Part shown: in pieces, positions 6,864 to 16,008 of the stretch | Layout: every line of letters starts with the position of its first letter | Numbering within the stretch: position 1 is the first letter of the stretch | DNA from: Candidatus Woesearchaeota archaeon | GTDB taxonomy: Archaea; Nanobdellota; Nanobdellia; Woesearchaeales; UBA10216 | Length of the DNA stretch: 32,711 nt | Assembly: GCA_016180195.1 (NCBI GenBank) | Contig: JACPBS010000008.1 | Location: 58,146-90,856, forward strand | Direction of reading: 5' to 3' | Notes under the pieces: generated by a model | What the model was told of the DNA's origin: nothing | Seen by the model: the letters and a program-made list of their open reading frames with translations, nothing else | Databases searched by the model: none | Made by a program: the position numbers and the translations under genes

Positions 6864-8690
6864 CTATACCTGTTTTTTAAACTTTTCCAGAAGATCCACG
6901 ATCTTCTTCCCATCAGCCTTCCCCCTTAATCTCTCCATGGCCTTTCCAATCAGAGCATTAAAAGGCAACAACTTGTTCTGGGAAACTATCTCCCTTATCT
7001 TTTCTTCAAGCTCATCGTCAGTAAGCTTCCTGTATTTCCCAATGGCCTCATCAACCCGCACTCCCCTTGCACAATCCACCAGTATCTCAAAAACAGCCTC
7101 CCTAGCAATGGATCCCTTGCTAACATGCTGGAATATTTTTTCGAGAACTTCTGCAAAAAGCCTGATTTCGAGATTATGCCTTTTCTTTATCTCCTTAGGC
7201 GAAGTGAGGATGACTGACGCAATGAATGCTGGCTCAACATTCCCAAAGCTTCCTGACAGCCTTTCGAAATCAAGTGCAAGCTCAGACCTGGACATCTGCT
7301 GGGCCAGGTCTTTTGCAAGTCCCATCCCTTCATATTTCCTCGCCTTATCGGCAATCAACTCAGGGATCATTATGCCCTCTGCGTCGGGGATAATGGGCCT
7401 GATGTCGGTCTCCGGATACATCCTCGCCGAACCAGGCATGGGCCTCAGGAACGAAGATGTCCCATCAGGATTAGCCCTCCTAACCTCCCCGGGCACTCCA
7501 CGAATTGCTGTCATTGCCCTTTCCAGGATCGCATCAATCCCCTTCCACGCCTTCTCCTTCACGTCAGCAACGAATATGAACGCATCTTTTTCCCCGCATC
7601 CCAATTCTTTCCTAAGCCTGACAAAGTCCTTTTCATTTACCCCATGATTCGGAAGCTCATCGGAATGAATCGCCCCGCCCACGCCTGCAGAATTCCTGGC
7701 ATGCTCGGACAATTCCTTTCCAAGCCTTCGTCCAGGCACTATTTCCTTTCCGACAAGCCCTGCGAAACCCTTCAGCTTGACTGCCAATACAGAGCCTCCT
7801 GACGCTGTTACTTTTCTGATGAGTTCGGATTCCCCGCCAATCAAACCTGTCACGTCAACATGCTTGTCCTTCACATCCGCCTTCCTTTTCCTAAGCTCTT
7901 CTGATATTTCAATAAGCCCCTTCTGCCTATTCACCTCTGTCTCAGCAATCCTGGGCAGAAGCCTCAGGTCCTGAGCACCCTTTATCTCAACGCGTGCGCC
8001 CCCTTTTATTGAAACATTGATATCCTGCCTTATAGTTCCAATCCCCCTTCTAACCTTGCCTGTGCTCCTGAGCATCATGCCAATAGTCTCCGCAACCTCC
8101 TTAACGTGCTCGGGGGATCTTATGTCAGGTCCTGTTGCTATCTCAATAAGAGGAATCCCTAGCCTGGAAAGATTGTATGTTGCGAAATCAGGAAATGAAT
8201 CAACTATTTTTGCAGATTCCTCCTCTATGCATATTGTTGGTATTGTTACCTCCCCGAACGAGGTTTTGATCCTCCCGTTGATCGCTACAAGGGCGGTCCT
8301 CTGGAATCCGGAAGTATTTGATCCGTCAACAACAGTTTTTCTCATGACAAGAACCCTGTCCAAAACCTTTGCATTGGCCATCCTTGACAACAGGATAGCG
8401 GCAGCAAGCGCATCCTTGTTCATGTCATGTATTGGCTCCTCATCCATCTCAATAGCACATGTCGTGCTGTTGTATGCGTGGTAAATATAGCGCCTTTCCC
8501 TTCCCATCTCGTATTCAGCTGCAGAGTCGGTTTCACCTGTCTCCCCCGCAGCAGCAAGAAGCCTACGGGTAAAGACGATATCAGGGTCATCGTCCCTTAT
8601 CTCCGAGGGACAACTGCAGAACAACTTTCCAGTGTTCAACTGCTGATGCACCTCAATCCCTATCCTGATCTCAAGCTCACTTGATTCCAT
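6864..8690 (-). CDS. gatE: Glutamyl-tRNA(Gln) amidotransferase subunit E
   Basis: GatE is the tRNA-binding and kinase/transamidase subunit of the archaeal GatDE enzyme, which converts Glu-tRNA(Gln) to Gln-tRNA(Gln). The product has 608 residues, close to the family norm. The N-terminal GatB-like region is clear (R-I-G-I-E-V-H-Q-Q-L-N-T, C-S-C-P, Y-H-A-Y-N-S-T-T-C, D-G-S-N-T-S-G-F-Q-R-T). An AspRS-type insertion (about residues 270-400) includes P-M-P-G-S-A-R-M-Y-P-E-T-D just after it. The C-terminal helical tail domain is of the YqeY type (N-A-L-I-G-K-A-M). GatD is encoded upstream on the same strand, separated by two small genes. A TATA box 25 bases upstream of the ATG suggests its own leaderless promoter. 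Confidence 0.97.
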   Translation of the reverse strand: MESSELEIRIGIEVHQQLNTGKLFCSCPSEIRDDDPDIVFTRRLLAAAGETGETDSAAEYEMGRERRYIYHAYNSTTCAIEMDEEPIHDMNKDALAAAILLSRMANAKVLDRVLVMRKTVVDGSNTSGFQRTALVAINGRIKTSFGEVTIPTICIEEESAKIVDSFPDFATYNLSRLGIPLIEIATGPDIRSPEHVKEVAETIGMMLRSTGKVRRGIGTIRQDINVSIKGGARVEIKGAQDLRLLPRIAETEVNRQKGLIEISEELRKRKADVKDKHVDVTGLIGGESELIRKVTASGGSVLAVKLKGFAGLVGKEIVPGRRLGKELSEHARNSAGVGGAIHSDELPNHGVNEKDFVRLRKELGCGEKDAFIFVADVKEKAWKGIDAILERAMTAIRGVPGEVRRANPDGTSSFLRPMPGSARMYPETDIRPIIPDAEGIMIPELIADKARKYEGMGLAKDLAQQMSRSELALDFERLSGSFGNVEPAFIASVILTSPKEIKKRHNLEIRLFAEVLEKIFQHVSKGSIAREAVFEILVDCARGVRVDEAIGKYRKLTDDELEEKIREIVSQNKLLPFNALIGKAMERLRGKADGKKIVDLLEKFKKQV

Positions 8691-8708
8691 AAACTTGATA
8701 CCTCTTAC

Positions 8709-8722
8709 TGCTTATTTAAATC
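8709..8722 (-). promoter_or_regulatory. gatE TATA box
   Basis: On the minus strand GATTTAAATAAG is centred about 25 bases before the gatE ATG, consistent with a leaderless message. The rest of the 191-base gap (8691-8881) shows no gene. Confidence 0.55.
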
Positions 8723-8881
8723 TTTTTCCGGAAAAAATCCAAGCAGTCACAAACACCAATCCGGAGACCCGCAATCATTCCAACAACTGTTTTTACATTT
8801 TGTGGAAGCAGACGTGTTAATGAGGAGTCCGTTTGACAAAGAATTCCGGCCTTCATCAAGGATACTCGATTTTGTTGTATG

Positions 8882-9487
8882 CTAAGCAGCCTTCCTTTCC
8901 CGATTACCCTGCAACTTCTGGAATACCATCCCTATCTGCTTTTCAACCAGCTTGCTGTCAACCTGCAACTGGCCTAATCGAACAGCTTCCATCCTGACAA
9001 GGGTATCAAGCTCCTTCCAGAGCGCAGGATGGCCTGATTCGCCGCTGAGAATCCTGCTTACCTTTCCCTTTCCGAGCTCATTCTCCATCAATATCAGCAA
9101 TGCCGACTGCTTCTCAAGATCCTCAAGCATCAGATTAAGGAGGGATATGTCCCTATAAATGATCTCTGCATGTTCCCTGTATTCAGGCAACTGCCTGATA
9201 TGCATATATTCAACACCAAGCGACTTTCTTAACCTTCTCAGATCATTATCCTGCCTCGAAGCAATCGCCCCGATCAAGGCATTGGCAACTTTCCGGGCAG
9301 ACTCCAACTTCGACCGAGCGTCAGTCTTGTGCGACAATAACATCTGAGCCTGCATTAACAACGGGAAAAGTGTTTCATTCAAAACCTGCAACTTCTTTGA
9401 CTCGATGGCATTCTCCCGATCCATTACCGGGGAATTGCCTTTCATTTCCTTTTCAAGGAAACGGATTTGCTCATCAACAGTTGCCAT
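8882..9487 (-). CDS. Helical coiled-coil protein of unknown function
   Basis: The product has 201 residues from the ATG at 9487, which lies 1 base after the stop of the DUF2391 gene (TAA-A-ATG), so translation is probably coupled. A longer in-frame start exists upstream inside the DUF2391 gene but is less likely. The whole protein is predicted helical and charged, with heptad-like stretches (residues 1-35 and about 110-150), no signal peptide, no membrane segment and no Cys. It ends in a basic tail (R-E-R-K-A-A). I do not recognise the family. Its position between DUF2391 and gatE in the gatD-gatE run may mean a shared transcript only, not a shared function. Confidence 0.75.
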   Translation of the reverse strand: MATVDEQIRFLEKEMKGNSPVMDRENAIESKKLQVLNETLFPLLMQAQMLLSHKTDARSKLESARKVANALIGAIASRQDNDLRRLRKSLGVEYMHIRQLPEYREHAEIIYRDISLLNLMLEDLEKQSALLILMENELGKGKVSRILSGESGHPALWKELDTLVRMEAVRLGQLQVDSKLVEKQIGMVFQKLQGNRERKAA

Positions 9488-9488
9488 T

Positions 9489-10100
9489 TTAGTCCTTCCC
9501 AAGTGTATCTGCAGTGCAAGCCCCAATAGTTGCTATAAGCGAAACAGTTGCCGTCTGTTTGTACGCCTCCTGAAATGAATGCCCAAAGCTGGGAAATAAA
9601 AGATATAACACCAGGATTGACACGACTATTGATACGCTATAGAGAACAATCATTCTCAAGGGCAGGAACACAATAGCATTTGACTCCCTGATCTTCCTGA
9701 ACCCAGTGACGTAAAGAAAAACTATTCCAAGAATGAAAGAGACAACATATATGATAGAGGCTCGGGTCATTGAAAGGTTGTTTGCGATCTCAACCCCGTA
9801 ATAAACTGTGTAATGCAGTGTTGTGCCCACAAAAGCTCCAAGGCTTCCCCGAAAAACATCCTTGGTAGTTACCTTTGTAAGAGGATGCTGCTTCACCTCG
9901 TTCTCAACCTCTTTTTCTATCCTCTCGAGCTTCTCGAGCTCGGTAAGCTGCTTTTCCTCGAGCTGCTTTACCTCTTCCTCTTTTTTCTCCTCATCAAGTC
10001 CCTGCTTCTCTATTTTCAGGTCCTCCTTAAGCAGCCTCTCCTGGCCTTTAAGAACAAGATCCAGCTTCTTGCTTATTGAACCTCTTTTTCTCTTTTTCAT
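9489..10100 (-). CDS. DUF2391 integral membrane protein with N-terminal coiled coil
   Basis: The product has 203 residues. Residues 1-75 are a strongly charged coiled coil (runs of Glu, Lys and Leu after a K-K-R-K-R start). Residues 76-203 hold about four membrane helices with the DUF2391 signature: G-x-x-G-A-F-V-G-T-T-L-H-Y-T, R-A-x-I-I-Y-V-V-S-F-I-L-G, Y-V-T-G-F-R-K and G-H-S-F-Q-E-A-Y-K-Q-T-A-T-V-S, ending in G-A-C-T-A-D. Function of the family is unknown. The ATG directly abuts the gatD TAA stop, so it is in the gatD transcript. The coiled coil would face the cytoplasm. Confidence 0.85.
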   Translation of the reverse strand: MKKRKRGSISKKLDLVLKGQERLLKEDLKIEKQGLDEEKKEEEVKQLEEKQLTELEKLERIEKEVENEVKQHPLTKVTTKDVFRGSLGAFVGTTLHYTVYYGVEIANNLSMTRASIIYVVSFILGIVFLYVTGFRKIRESNAIVFLPLRMIVLYSVSIVVSILVLYLLFPSFGHSFQEAYKQTATVSLIATIGACTADTLGKD

Positions 10101-11396
10101 TTATATCAGGAAAGCCTCTTTTTCTGACCTTTCTGCAATCTCACCTATTAAATTTTTCGCTATAAGCAGCCTTATCTCATCCTTGCTGTGGTTGCTTAAC
10201 AGCCAGGCAAGCTTGATGAATGCGGTTTCAGGAGTCATGTCGCTCAGGTGACCAAGCACCCCTGCGGCCTTAATATCCCTCCCCGTGGAATAAACATCCA
10301 ACTGTATCCGCCCATAAATTGACTGCGAGGACATCACGACAGGCATTTTCGCGCAAAGCAGCCTCAGCTCCTCAAGGTTCCTCGAATGAATATTTGTTTT
10401 TTCGTCAACTGCATTAATCGGAAGCTGACCCAGTGCATATCCCTCAATGACAAGCCCGTCAAAATCCCTGTAAGACGAAAACTCCTCAGGATACATGTTC
10501 GGGTGTGCCTTCAGGATGCCTATTTTAAGGCCCTCATTAAAGAGCTTGAGGCCCAGCCTGCTTTTCTTATCCCTCTTCCTGTAATCACCTTTGAATTCTA
10601 TACCCCTCTCATCATAACAAACACGGGCAATAGGCAGAGCATTAATCGGCCTGAAAGCATCCCTCCTGCTTGTATGCATCTTTCTCGATTTCAACGCAGG
10701 AAGTATGAGGCATGAAGTGTCGCTTATTGTCTCATGCATGCAGATCGCAACACCTGCAAAATCCGAATTCGCTATGAAGTAAGCTGCGGAAAGAAGATTA
10801 AGCCTGGCATCAGTGCTTCCCCTGTCAGAGCTCCTTTGGGCGCCCACAAGGATAACAGGAATGCCCAAGCCCTGCAATGCAAATGAAAGCGCTGCTGAAG
10901 TGTAATGCAGCGTATCAGTACCATGAGTAATAATGATGCCATCAGCCCCGCTTTCCACTTCTTTCCTGACTTCCATGGCCATTACGTTGTAATGGGCCAG
11001 CCTCATGTCCTCAGACCACATGTTGCTAACAAGCCTTGAAGTAACATTTGCGATGCCATTCAATTCAGGGAACATAGCCAGAATCTCCTCAGGGCTGAAC
11101 CTCGCAACAACACCACCAGTCCTGTAGTCCACCTTGGAGGCGATTGTGCCCCCAGTGTGCAATATTGAAATAAGCGGGAGGCCTTTCCTCATTTCCACTT
11201 GGCGCGGCTTTTTAATGACCGAAGCTTCAACAAGTGGCGAAACAAGAACAGTCTTCCTTACCCTGCTTTTTTCCACGGCAACATTATAGCCGTTGGAAAG
11301 CTTCAAAACTATCGTTTCAGGGTCAGGGCTCTGAACAAGCGTGCCCTTCAGCACTTCATCATCAAGAACCAGCTCAATCAGGTCGCCTGGCTTCAT
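10101..11396 (-). CDS. gatD: Glutamyl-tRNA(Gln) amidotransferase subunit D
   Basis: GatD is the asparaginase-like glutaminase that supplies ammonia to GatE. The product has 431 residues, the normal length. An N-terminal SH3-like barrel (about residues 1-65, beginning K-P-G-D-L-I-E-L) precedes an asparaginase I-type domain with both catalytic threonine motifs: H-T-G-G-T-I-A-S at 80-87 and T-H-G-T-D-T-L at 157-163. The third landmark is G-A-Q-R-S-S-D-R-G-S-T-D-A. The start fits a TATA-like element (GATATAATAGG on the minus strand, near 11418) about 25 bases upstream. The next gene begins at the stop codon. GatE is encoded 1.4 kb further on in the same direction. Confidence 0.97.
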   Translation of the reverse strand: MKPGDLIELVLDDEVLKGTLVQSPDPETIVLKLSNGYNVAVEKSRVRKTVLVSPLVEASVIKKPRQVEMRKGLPLISILHTGGTIASKVDYRTGGVVARFSPEEILAMFPELNGIANVTSRLVSNMWSEDMRLAHYNVMAMEVRKEVESGADGIIITHGTDTLHYTSAALSFALQGLGIPVILVGAQRSSDRGSTDARLNLLSAAYFIANSDFAGVAICMHETISDTSCLILPALKSRKMHTSRRDAFRPINALPIARVCYDERGIEFKGDYRKRDKKSRLGLKLFNEGLKIGILKAHPNMYPEEFSSYRDFDGLVIEGYALGQLPINAVDEKTNIHSRNLEELRLLCAKMPVVMSSQSIYGRIQLDVYSTGRDIKAAGVLGHLSDMTPETAFIKLAWLLSNHSKDEIRLLIAKNLIGEIAERSEKEAFLI

Positions 11397-11437
11397 ACCG
11401 AGGAAAAAAATAGCCTATTATATCAATCTTTTCAATG

Positions 11438-11797
11438 TCAAGCAGCCTTCTTTATTTCGCGCGATGCATGCTCCACCCTTCTCTGCCTTCGGTTTGCTTC
11501 CCCTGCCCTTTCCTCAAGCTCCCGTGAGAATCTTTTCTGCATTTCCAGAAGACCCTTCTCCGACTGAACAAGCTGCTGAAGGTAATGGATCTTGTCAGGG
11601 CCGCTTGGACGGGTATTCATGTCACGTATGCCTGCATTGATTGCATCTATGCGCTTATGTACATGGCTTATCTGGTCAGCAAGTGCCTTTTCCCTTTCAA
11701 GAAGCGCCTTAAGCTTGTGGTATTCAGAAAGAATGAGAGCTATCTGAGCATGAAGCTTTTCCTCTGATTGCTGTGAAAAAAAACCAAACAAGCCCAT
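11438..11797 (-). CDS. Small coiled-coil protein following Cdc48
   Basis: The product has 119 residues. After M-G-L-F-G-F-F it is almost entirely helical and charged, with heptad-like Leu spacing at about residues 14-55 and a second helix at about 68-115 ending in a basic tail. There is no signal peptide and no Cys. The aromatic-rich N-terminus could bind a partner or membrane surface. The ATG lies 4 bases after the cdc48 stop, so the two are probably one transcript. The product could be a Cdc48 adaptor, but that rests only on position. Confidence 0.75.
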   Translation of the reverse strand: MGLFGFFSQQSEEKLHAQIALILSEYHKLKALLEREKALADQISHVHKRIDAINAGIRDMNTRPSGPDKIHYLQQLVQSEKGLLEMQKRFSRELEERAGEANRRQRRVEHASREIKKAA

Positions 11798-11801
11798 TTT
11801 A

Positions 11802-14072
11802 TTATCCCATATAAGCAGGCTTCTCCTCCTTGAGCTGCTTCGCCCTTACCTGCTTGAACTGCTCTCTAATCGCCTCATAAGCCTCCTCGATTTCCTTTGT
11901 GACAGACGACCTCACCTTCTTTAATGCTTCCTCAAAATTCTTCTCAGTGATAATCTTGGCATTCATATCCTTCCTCAAGGCAAGTATGGCAGCCTCCCTG
12001 CATACAGCCTCGATATCAGCACCGACATAGCCCTCTGTCTTGGCAGCAAGGCTTTCCAGATCAACATCCTTTAACGGCATGTTCTTAGTGTGAACTCCTA
12101 ATATAGCAAGCCTTCCCTTCTCATCCGGAACAGGGGTAAGAATCAGCCTGTCAAACCTTCCGGGCCTCATGAGGGCAGGGTCAACTATATCAGGCCTGTT
12201 TGTAGCAGCTATAATTACGACATCATACAAGTCTTCAAGCCCATCCATTTCTGTAAGAAGCTGATTCACAACCCTCTCAGTAGAATGGCTGTCGGATGAC
12301 ATTCCCCTTCTTGGCGCAAGGCTGTCAACCTCATCAAAAAAAATCACTGTAGGGGATGTCTGCCTGGCCTTCTTGAAAATCTCCCTCACAGCCTTCTCGC
12401 TCTCCCCGACCCACTTTGACAAAAGCTCAGGCCCTTTAACCTGGATAAAGTTGGATTCGCTTTCAGTGGCAACAGCCTTCGCCAGCAGGGTCTTCCCTGT
12501 TCCCGGAGCCCCGTAAAGCAGAATGCCTTTTGGAGGCTTGACCCCGAGCCGCTTGAAAGCGTCGGGGTGCTTTATGGGCCATTCAACAGCCTCGATCAGC
12601 TCCTGCTCAACATTCTCAAGCCCTCCTATATCAGACCATTTAACATTCGGAACCTCAACGAGAACCTCTCTCATGGCAGAAGGCCTTACAACCTTGAGCG
12701 CCTCCTTGAAGTCCTTCTTTGTGATCATAAGCTTCTCAAGAAGCTCTTTAGGAATAGGCTCCTCTTCCTGCAAGGTCAATTCGGGCAAAACCCTCCTTAG
12801 GACGATCATGGCAGACTCCTTGCAGAGCGAGGCCAGGTCAGCTCCCACAAACCCGTGGGTTATCGCAGCTATTTCCTTTAGATTTACATTTTTTGCAAGG
12901 GGCATATTCCTAGTGTGGATCTTAAGTATATCAAGCCTGCCTTCCTTGGACGGCACGCCGATTTCGATCTCGCGATCAAACCTTCCAGGCCTCCTCAATG
13001 CAGGATCCAGAAGGTTGGGGACGTTTGAAGCGGCAATTACAACCACCTTTCCCCTGCTTTTCAGCCCGTCCATCAGCGCAAGAAGCTGCGCAACAACCCT
13101 CCTCTCAACCTCCCCATGCACCTCTTCTCTTTTTGAAGCAATTGCATCAATCTCGTCTATAAAAATGATGCTTGGGGAATTTTTTTCCGCCTCCTCAAAC
13201 TTTTTCCTGAGGTTTTGCTCACTTTGACCATAATATTTACTCATTATCTCCGGACCGTTTATCAGGATGAAATGCGCATTGGTCTCATTGGCAACAGCCT
13301 TAGCGAGAAGGGTCTTTCCAGTCCCCGGGGGCCCGTGAAGAAGCACGCCCTTCGGGGCCTCGATCCCAAGCCTCTCGAAAATCTCAGGGTGCTTAAGCGG
13401 AAGCTCGACCATCTCCCTTATCTTGTTCATCTCCTCGCCAAGTCCTCCAATATCCTCATAGGTAACCTCGAGGGATGCTTCCTCGGAAATCTCAACAGCC
13501 TCTGGGTTGAATACAACCTCTGTAAGGTCGCTGACGATAATCGCCTGCTTAGGAATTGTCTCAACAACAAGGAATTTTATATCGCCGAAACCGAACCCGT
13601 AAACATCCTCGTCAAGCATCCTGAAAATGTCCTCAAAAGGGCTGTGAGCCATTGTTGCCCTTCTCCTGGTTCCTCCTCCCAGGGCAACAATATCGCCCTT
13701 TGTGAGAACCCTTCCTAGAAGCCCTTGCTTGAAAAGATCTGAAGAAGCACGAATGATTATGCCTTTCCTTGCAGGGGCAATGACAACCTTCTTTGCCTCC
13801 TTCACGTCAGCCTTCTGTATGCTTACGAAATCGCCAATGCTTGTCTTGGCATTTCTTCTTATGATGCCGTCCATCCTGATGATGTTAAGGCCAATATCGC
13901 CGGGGTACGCCCTGTCTGCTATTGCAACAGTTTTCCTTCCCCCCTCGATCTCGACTATATCACCAGGCCTGACACCTATCTGGTGCATGAATCCGGTGTC
14001 CATCCTGACGATTCCCTTGTTAACATCATCCTGAACCGCCTCGGCCACCTTGAGTTTCATGTCTTTGTCCAT
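11802..14072 (-). CDS. cdc48: Cdc48/VCP-type AAA ATPase
   Basis: This is a double-ring AAA unfoldase that extracts or remodels proteins, in archaea often for the proteasome. The product has 756 residues, the normal length: an N domain (about 1-185, double-psi barrel plus four-stranded barrel, including [10 protein letters not shown]), D1 with Walker A G-P-P-G-T-G-K-T at 247-254 and Walker B I-I-F-I-D-E-I-D, and D2 with G-A-P-G-T-G-K-T at 521-528 and V-I-F-F-D-E-V-D. Second-region-of-homology arginines (R-P-G-R-F-D-R) are present in both rings. The C-terminus P-A-Y-M-G resembles the proteasome-docking HbYX motif but has one residue too many. The start at 14072 has no Shine-Dalgarno; an in-frame ATG four codons later is an alternative. 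The gene starts 15 bases after the GT4 stop. Confidence 0.97.
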   Translation of the reverse strand: MDKDMKLKVAEAVQDDVNKGIVRMDTGFMHQIGVRPGDIVEIEGGRKTVAIADRAYPGDIGLNIIRMDGIIRRNAKTSIGDFVSIQKADVKEAKKVVIAPARKGIIIRASSDLFKQGLLGRVLTKGDIVALGGGTRRRATMAHSPFEDIFRMLDEDVYGFGFGDIKFLVVETIPKQAIIVSDLTEVVFNPEAVEISEEASLEVTYEDIGGLGEEMNKIREMVELPLKHPEIFERLGIEAPKGVLLHGPPGTGKTLLAKAVANETNAHFILINGPEIMSKYYGQSEQNLRKKFEEAEKNSPSIIFIDEIDAIASKREEVHGEVERRVVAQLLALMDGLKSRGKVVVIAASNVPNLLDPALRRPGRFDREIEIGVPSKEGRLDILKIHTRNMPLAKNVNLKEIAAITHGFVGADLASLCKESAMIVLRRVLPELTLQEEEPIPKELLEKLMITKKDFKEALKVVRPSAMREVLVEVPNVKWSDIGGLENVEQELIEAVEWPIKHPDAFKRLGVKPPKGILLYGAPGTGKTLLAKAVATESESNFIQVKGPELLSKWVGESEKAVREIFKKARQTSPTVIFFDEVDSLAPRRGMSSDSHSTERVVNQLLTEMDGLEDLYDVVIIAATNRPDIVDPALMRPGRFDRLILTPVPDEKGRLAILGVHTKNMPLKDVDLESLAAKTEGYVGADIEAVCREAAILALRKDMNAKIITEKNFEEALKKVRSSVTKEIEEAYEAIREQFKQVRAKQLKEEKPAYMG

Positions 14073-14087
14073 GGAAGCCGAAAAGAA

Positions 14088-15341
14088 TCATTTGGTAATA
14101 AATAAAGGTTTCGGATGGCATTTTTGCAAGCCCGTTCCTTTTTTAAGCAGCCTGTTGTAAATGTCCACATGTGCTCTGACAGATTTTTCTATTGAGAATG
14201 CCCGGACCAGAAATCTCGATTCTTTTCCCATTTTTGCCAGGGAGGCTTCACTTTTGCTGTTCATTTTTCTTATGGCATCCGCCAATGCCTTTACATCATC
14301 CGGATTGACAAGATACCCGTTCACGCGGTCCTTAACCAAGTCAGCAGTTCCGTGGGATCTCACACCCACGATCGGCAAGCCCGCTGCCATTGCCTCTGCA
14401 GTGACATATCCAAAAGTCTCTGAATCACTTGCATTTACAAAGAAGTCGTGGCTCTCAAAGAATTTTTGAAGCCTGCCCCTCCGGACCATTCCGGCAAAAT
14501 TTATTTTTTCGAATATTCCCAGTTCCCTTGCAAGCAGTTCCAGGCTTGGCCTGGCAGGGCCGTCCCCGACAATAGTAAGAATCAAGTTTTGGTCTTCCAA
14601 AATCGCCATTGCCTTGATCAGGTTGCCGATTTTTTTCTCGAATCCCAGCCTCCCGACAGTAAGAATCCTGTTTTTTTTCCTGTAGGAATTCTTTTTCCTG
14701 AAGTTTTGGATATCCACGGCATAAAATGCGACCTCGCAAGGGATTTTATTGCTCCTGATCTTGGCAGCAGAAAGCCTTGACGGCGCAATCACAACATCAA
14801 ACTTATTGAAAATAGCCTGCATAATCTTCCATATCATCTTTTTCTTGAAATAAGTCATCCCTATCCGCTTATCGAGACTTAGCTTTTTCATTGAGTCGCT
14901 TATCACTTTCGGGTACATGCCCGAAAGATCCGGCATCCTGATTATTGACATGTAGGAATGATACTCATCAAGGAATGCATGAAATGTCCCGACTGTGGGT
15001 ATTTTTTTGTATTTTGCAACGGCAAGTGCCATTATGTTCATGGGGCTAAACGCTGAATGAAAATGAATGATATCAGGCTTTTCCCTGACGAGCAGCTTGG
15101 CGAAGGACAGCGGGTTTGGGGTGCAGACCCATGCGTTCCTGTAAGAGGGCACATCAATTGCGTTAAGTTTCACTATTTTTACCGCAGAATCCCCAAAAGG
15201 ATTTTTTGCCTTGGAATTCGTGAAAACCGTAACTTCAAATCCATTTCTGGCCAATTCGGGAATGATTATCCTCAGAAAAACTGCGACTCCATTCGGATCC
15301 GGATAGAAGGTATCGGAAACAAAAACAAGCTTTTTTTGCAT
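14088..15341 (-). CDS. GT4-family glycosyltransferase
   Basis: The product has 417 residues. The N-terminal Rossmann half begins F-V-S-D-T-F-Y-P-D-P-N-G-V-A and contains P-D-I-I-H-F-H-S-A-F and G-T-F-H-A-F. The C-terminal half shows T-V-G-R-L-G-F-E-K-K, V-G-D-G-P-A-R-P, and the retaining GT4 signature S-D-S-E-T-F-G-Y-V-T-A-E-A-M-A-A-G-L-P. It would transfer a sugar from a nucleotide donor to a lipid or glycan acceptor, possibly a phosphatidylinositol-type lipid, given the resemblance to PimA-like and SQDX-like enzymes. No membrane helix is seen. A Shine-Dalgarno-like GAGGGG lies 6 bases before the ATG. It is upstream of cdc48 in the same direction. Confidence 0.92.
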   Translation of the reverse strand: MQKKLVFVSDTFYPDPNGVAVFLRIIIPELARNGFEVTVFTNSKAKNPFGDSAVKIVKLNAIDVPSYRNAWVCTPNPLSFAKLLVREKPDIIHFHSAFSPMNIMALAVAKYKKIPTVGTFHAFLDEYHSYMSIIRMPDLSGMYPKVISDSMKKLSLDKRIGMTYFKKKMIWKIMQAIFNKFDVVIAPSRLSAAKIRSNKIPCEVAFYAVDIQNFRKKNSYRKKNRILTVGRLGFEKKIGNLIKAMAILEDQNLILTIVGDGPARPSLELLARELGIFEKINFAGMVRRGRLQKFFESHDFFVNASDSETFGYVTAEAMAAGLPIVGVRSHGTADLVKDRVNGYLVNPDDVKALADAIRKMNSKSEASLAKMGKESRFLVRAFSIEKSVRAHVDIYNRLLKKGTGLQKCHPKPLFITK

Positions 15342-15378
15342 GTTTGCCCCTCGATTAACTTTATGGTTGCGCTCTTGC

Positions 15379-15786
15379 CTATTCTTCCCTTTTCACCTTC
15401 GGCAAGGGGACTGGGGGAGGAAGATTAATATCCCTGCTTAAAATCAGGGCCTCGATGTTGCACCTTGAAAGAACAGTATCAATTATCTCAGCCATAATCT
15501 CTTTTGGAAGGCTCTTATTCTTCTTCCAGCCCTTCAACAGGTTATCATTATCCTTTGGCTCTCCAAGATAAAGGACCTCGCCCTCGAAAAGCAGGTTTCC
15601 AACGTCCGGCTCATATTTCGAGGTGAACTCGAAGATGAACGAAAGCCCTTTCTGCTTCTGCTTGCCCATTGAAAAGTCGTTTTCCTTCACGTCGGTGATC
15701 GCCACGTTATTATTTATGTCAACCTTCCCAGTCACTGAATTCTTCTTCTCAATATTGATCTTCTTGAAGTTAAAGCCGATTATCAT
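15379..15786 (-). CDS. Conserved small archaeal protein of unknown function
   Basis: The product has 135 residues, beginning M-I-I-G-F-N-F-K-K-I and ending in a proline-rich tail (L-P-P-P-V-P-L-P-K-V-K-R). The body alternates beta-like stretches (V-D-I-N-N-N-V-A-I, F-I-F-E-F-T-S-K-Y-E-P-D-V-G) with a C-terminal helix containing S-R-C-N-I-E-A-L-I-L-S-R. This pattern is familiar from uncharacterised proteins found widely in archaea, but I know no function for it. It is cytosolic by composition. A TATA box (CTTTAAAAAG, minus strand, near 15811-15820) lies about 30 bases before the ATG. The GT4 gene follows 37 bases after its stop. Confidence 0.8.
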   Translation of the reverse strand: MIIGFNFKKINIEKKNSVTGKVDINNNVAITDVKENDFSMGKQKQKGLSFIFEFTSKYEPDVGNLLFEGEVLYLGEPKDNDNLLKGWKKNKSLPKEIMAEIIDTVLSRCNIEALILSRDINLPPPVPLPKVKREE

Positions 15787-15830
15787 GGTTCAAGGCAAAA
15801 ACAGCTTTGCTTTTTAAAGTTATTGGTAAC

Positions 15831-15998
15831 AAAAATCCGCCGCTCGGAGCTATCCTCGGCCTAAAGGCACGAGGCTTTACGCTCCTCACTTCAATGGCGG
15901 ATTTTTGGAACAATACACAAATTGCCCTAAAGGGCGGGGCTTTGAACCCAAGGCGAAATTTATTTGTAAGTCCGGCTTCGGTGAAAGCACCGTTCGGA
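15831..15998. ncRNA. Cluster of three hairpins in the ubiA-15786 gap
   Basis: Hairpin 1: AAAAATCCGCC (15831-15841) pairs with GGCGGATTTTT (15896-15906). It encloses GGAGC/GCTCC (15846-15850, 15881-15885) and CCTCG-GCC-TAAA-GGC-A-CGAGG (15854-15874). Hairpin 2: GCCC-TAAA-GGGC (15924-15935). Hairpin 3: TCCG..CGGTG-AAAG-CACCG..CGGA (15971-15999). On the minus strand the first two loops read TTTA, as in the element at 5652. The cluster lies just downstream of the UbiA gene and upstream of the promoter at 15811. It could be 3'-end structure, a small RNA or a decayed mobile element. The 222-base gap holds no convincing gene. Confidence 0.4.
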
Positions 15999-16008
15999 AG
16001 GCAGTTTG

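Noticed and set aside
6937-8484. Plus-strand frames antisense to gatE
   Set aside because: The Ser/Ile/Phe-rich products follow from the opposite gene's codon use; gatE is certain.
12523-13227. 234-codon plus-strand frame antisense to cdc48
   Set aside because: It is a shadow of conserved AAA motifs, with no promoter or Shine-Dalgarno.
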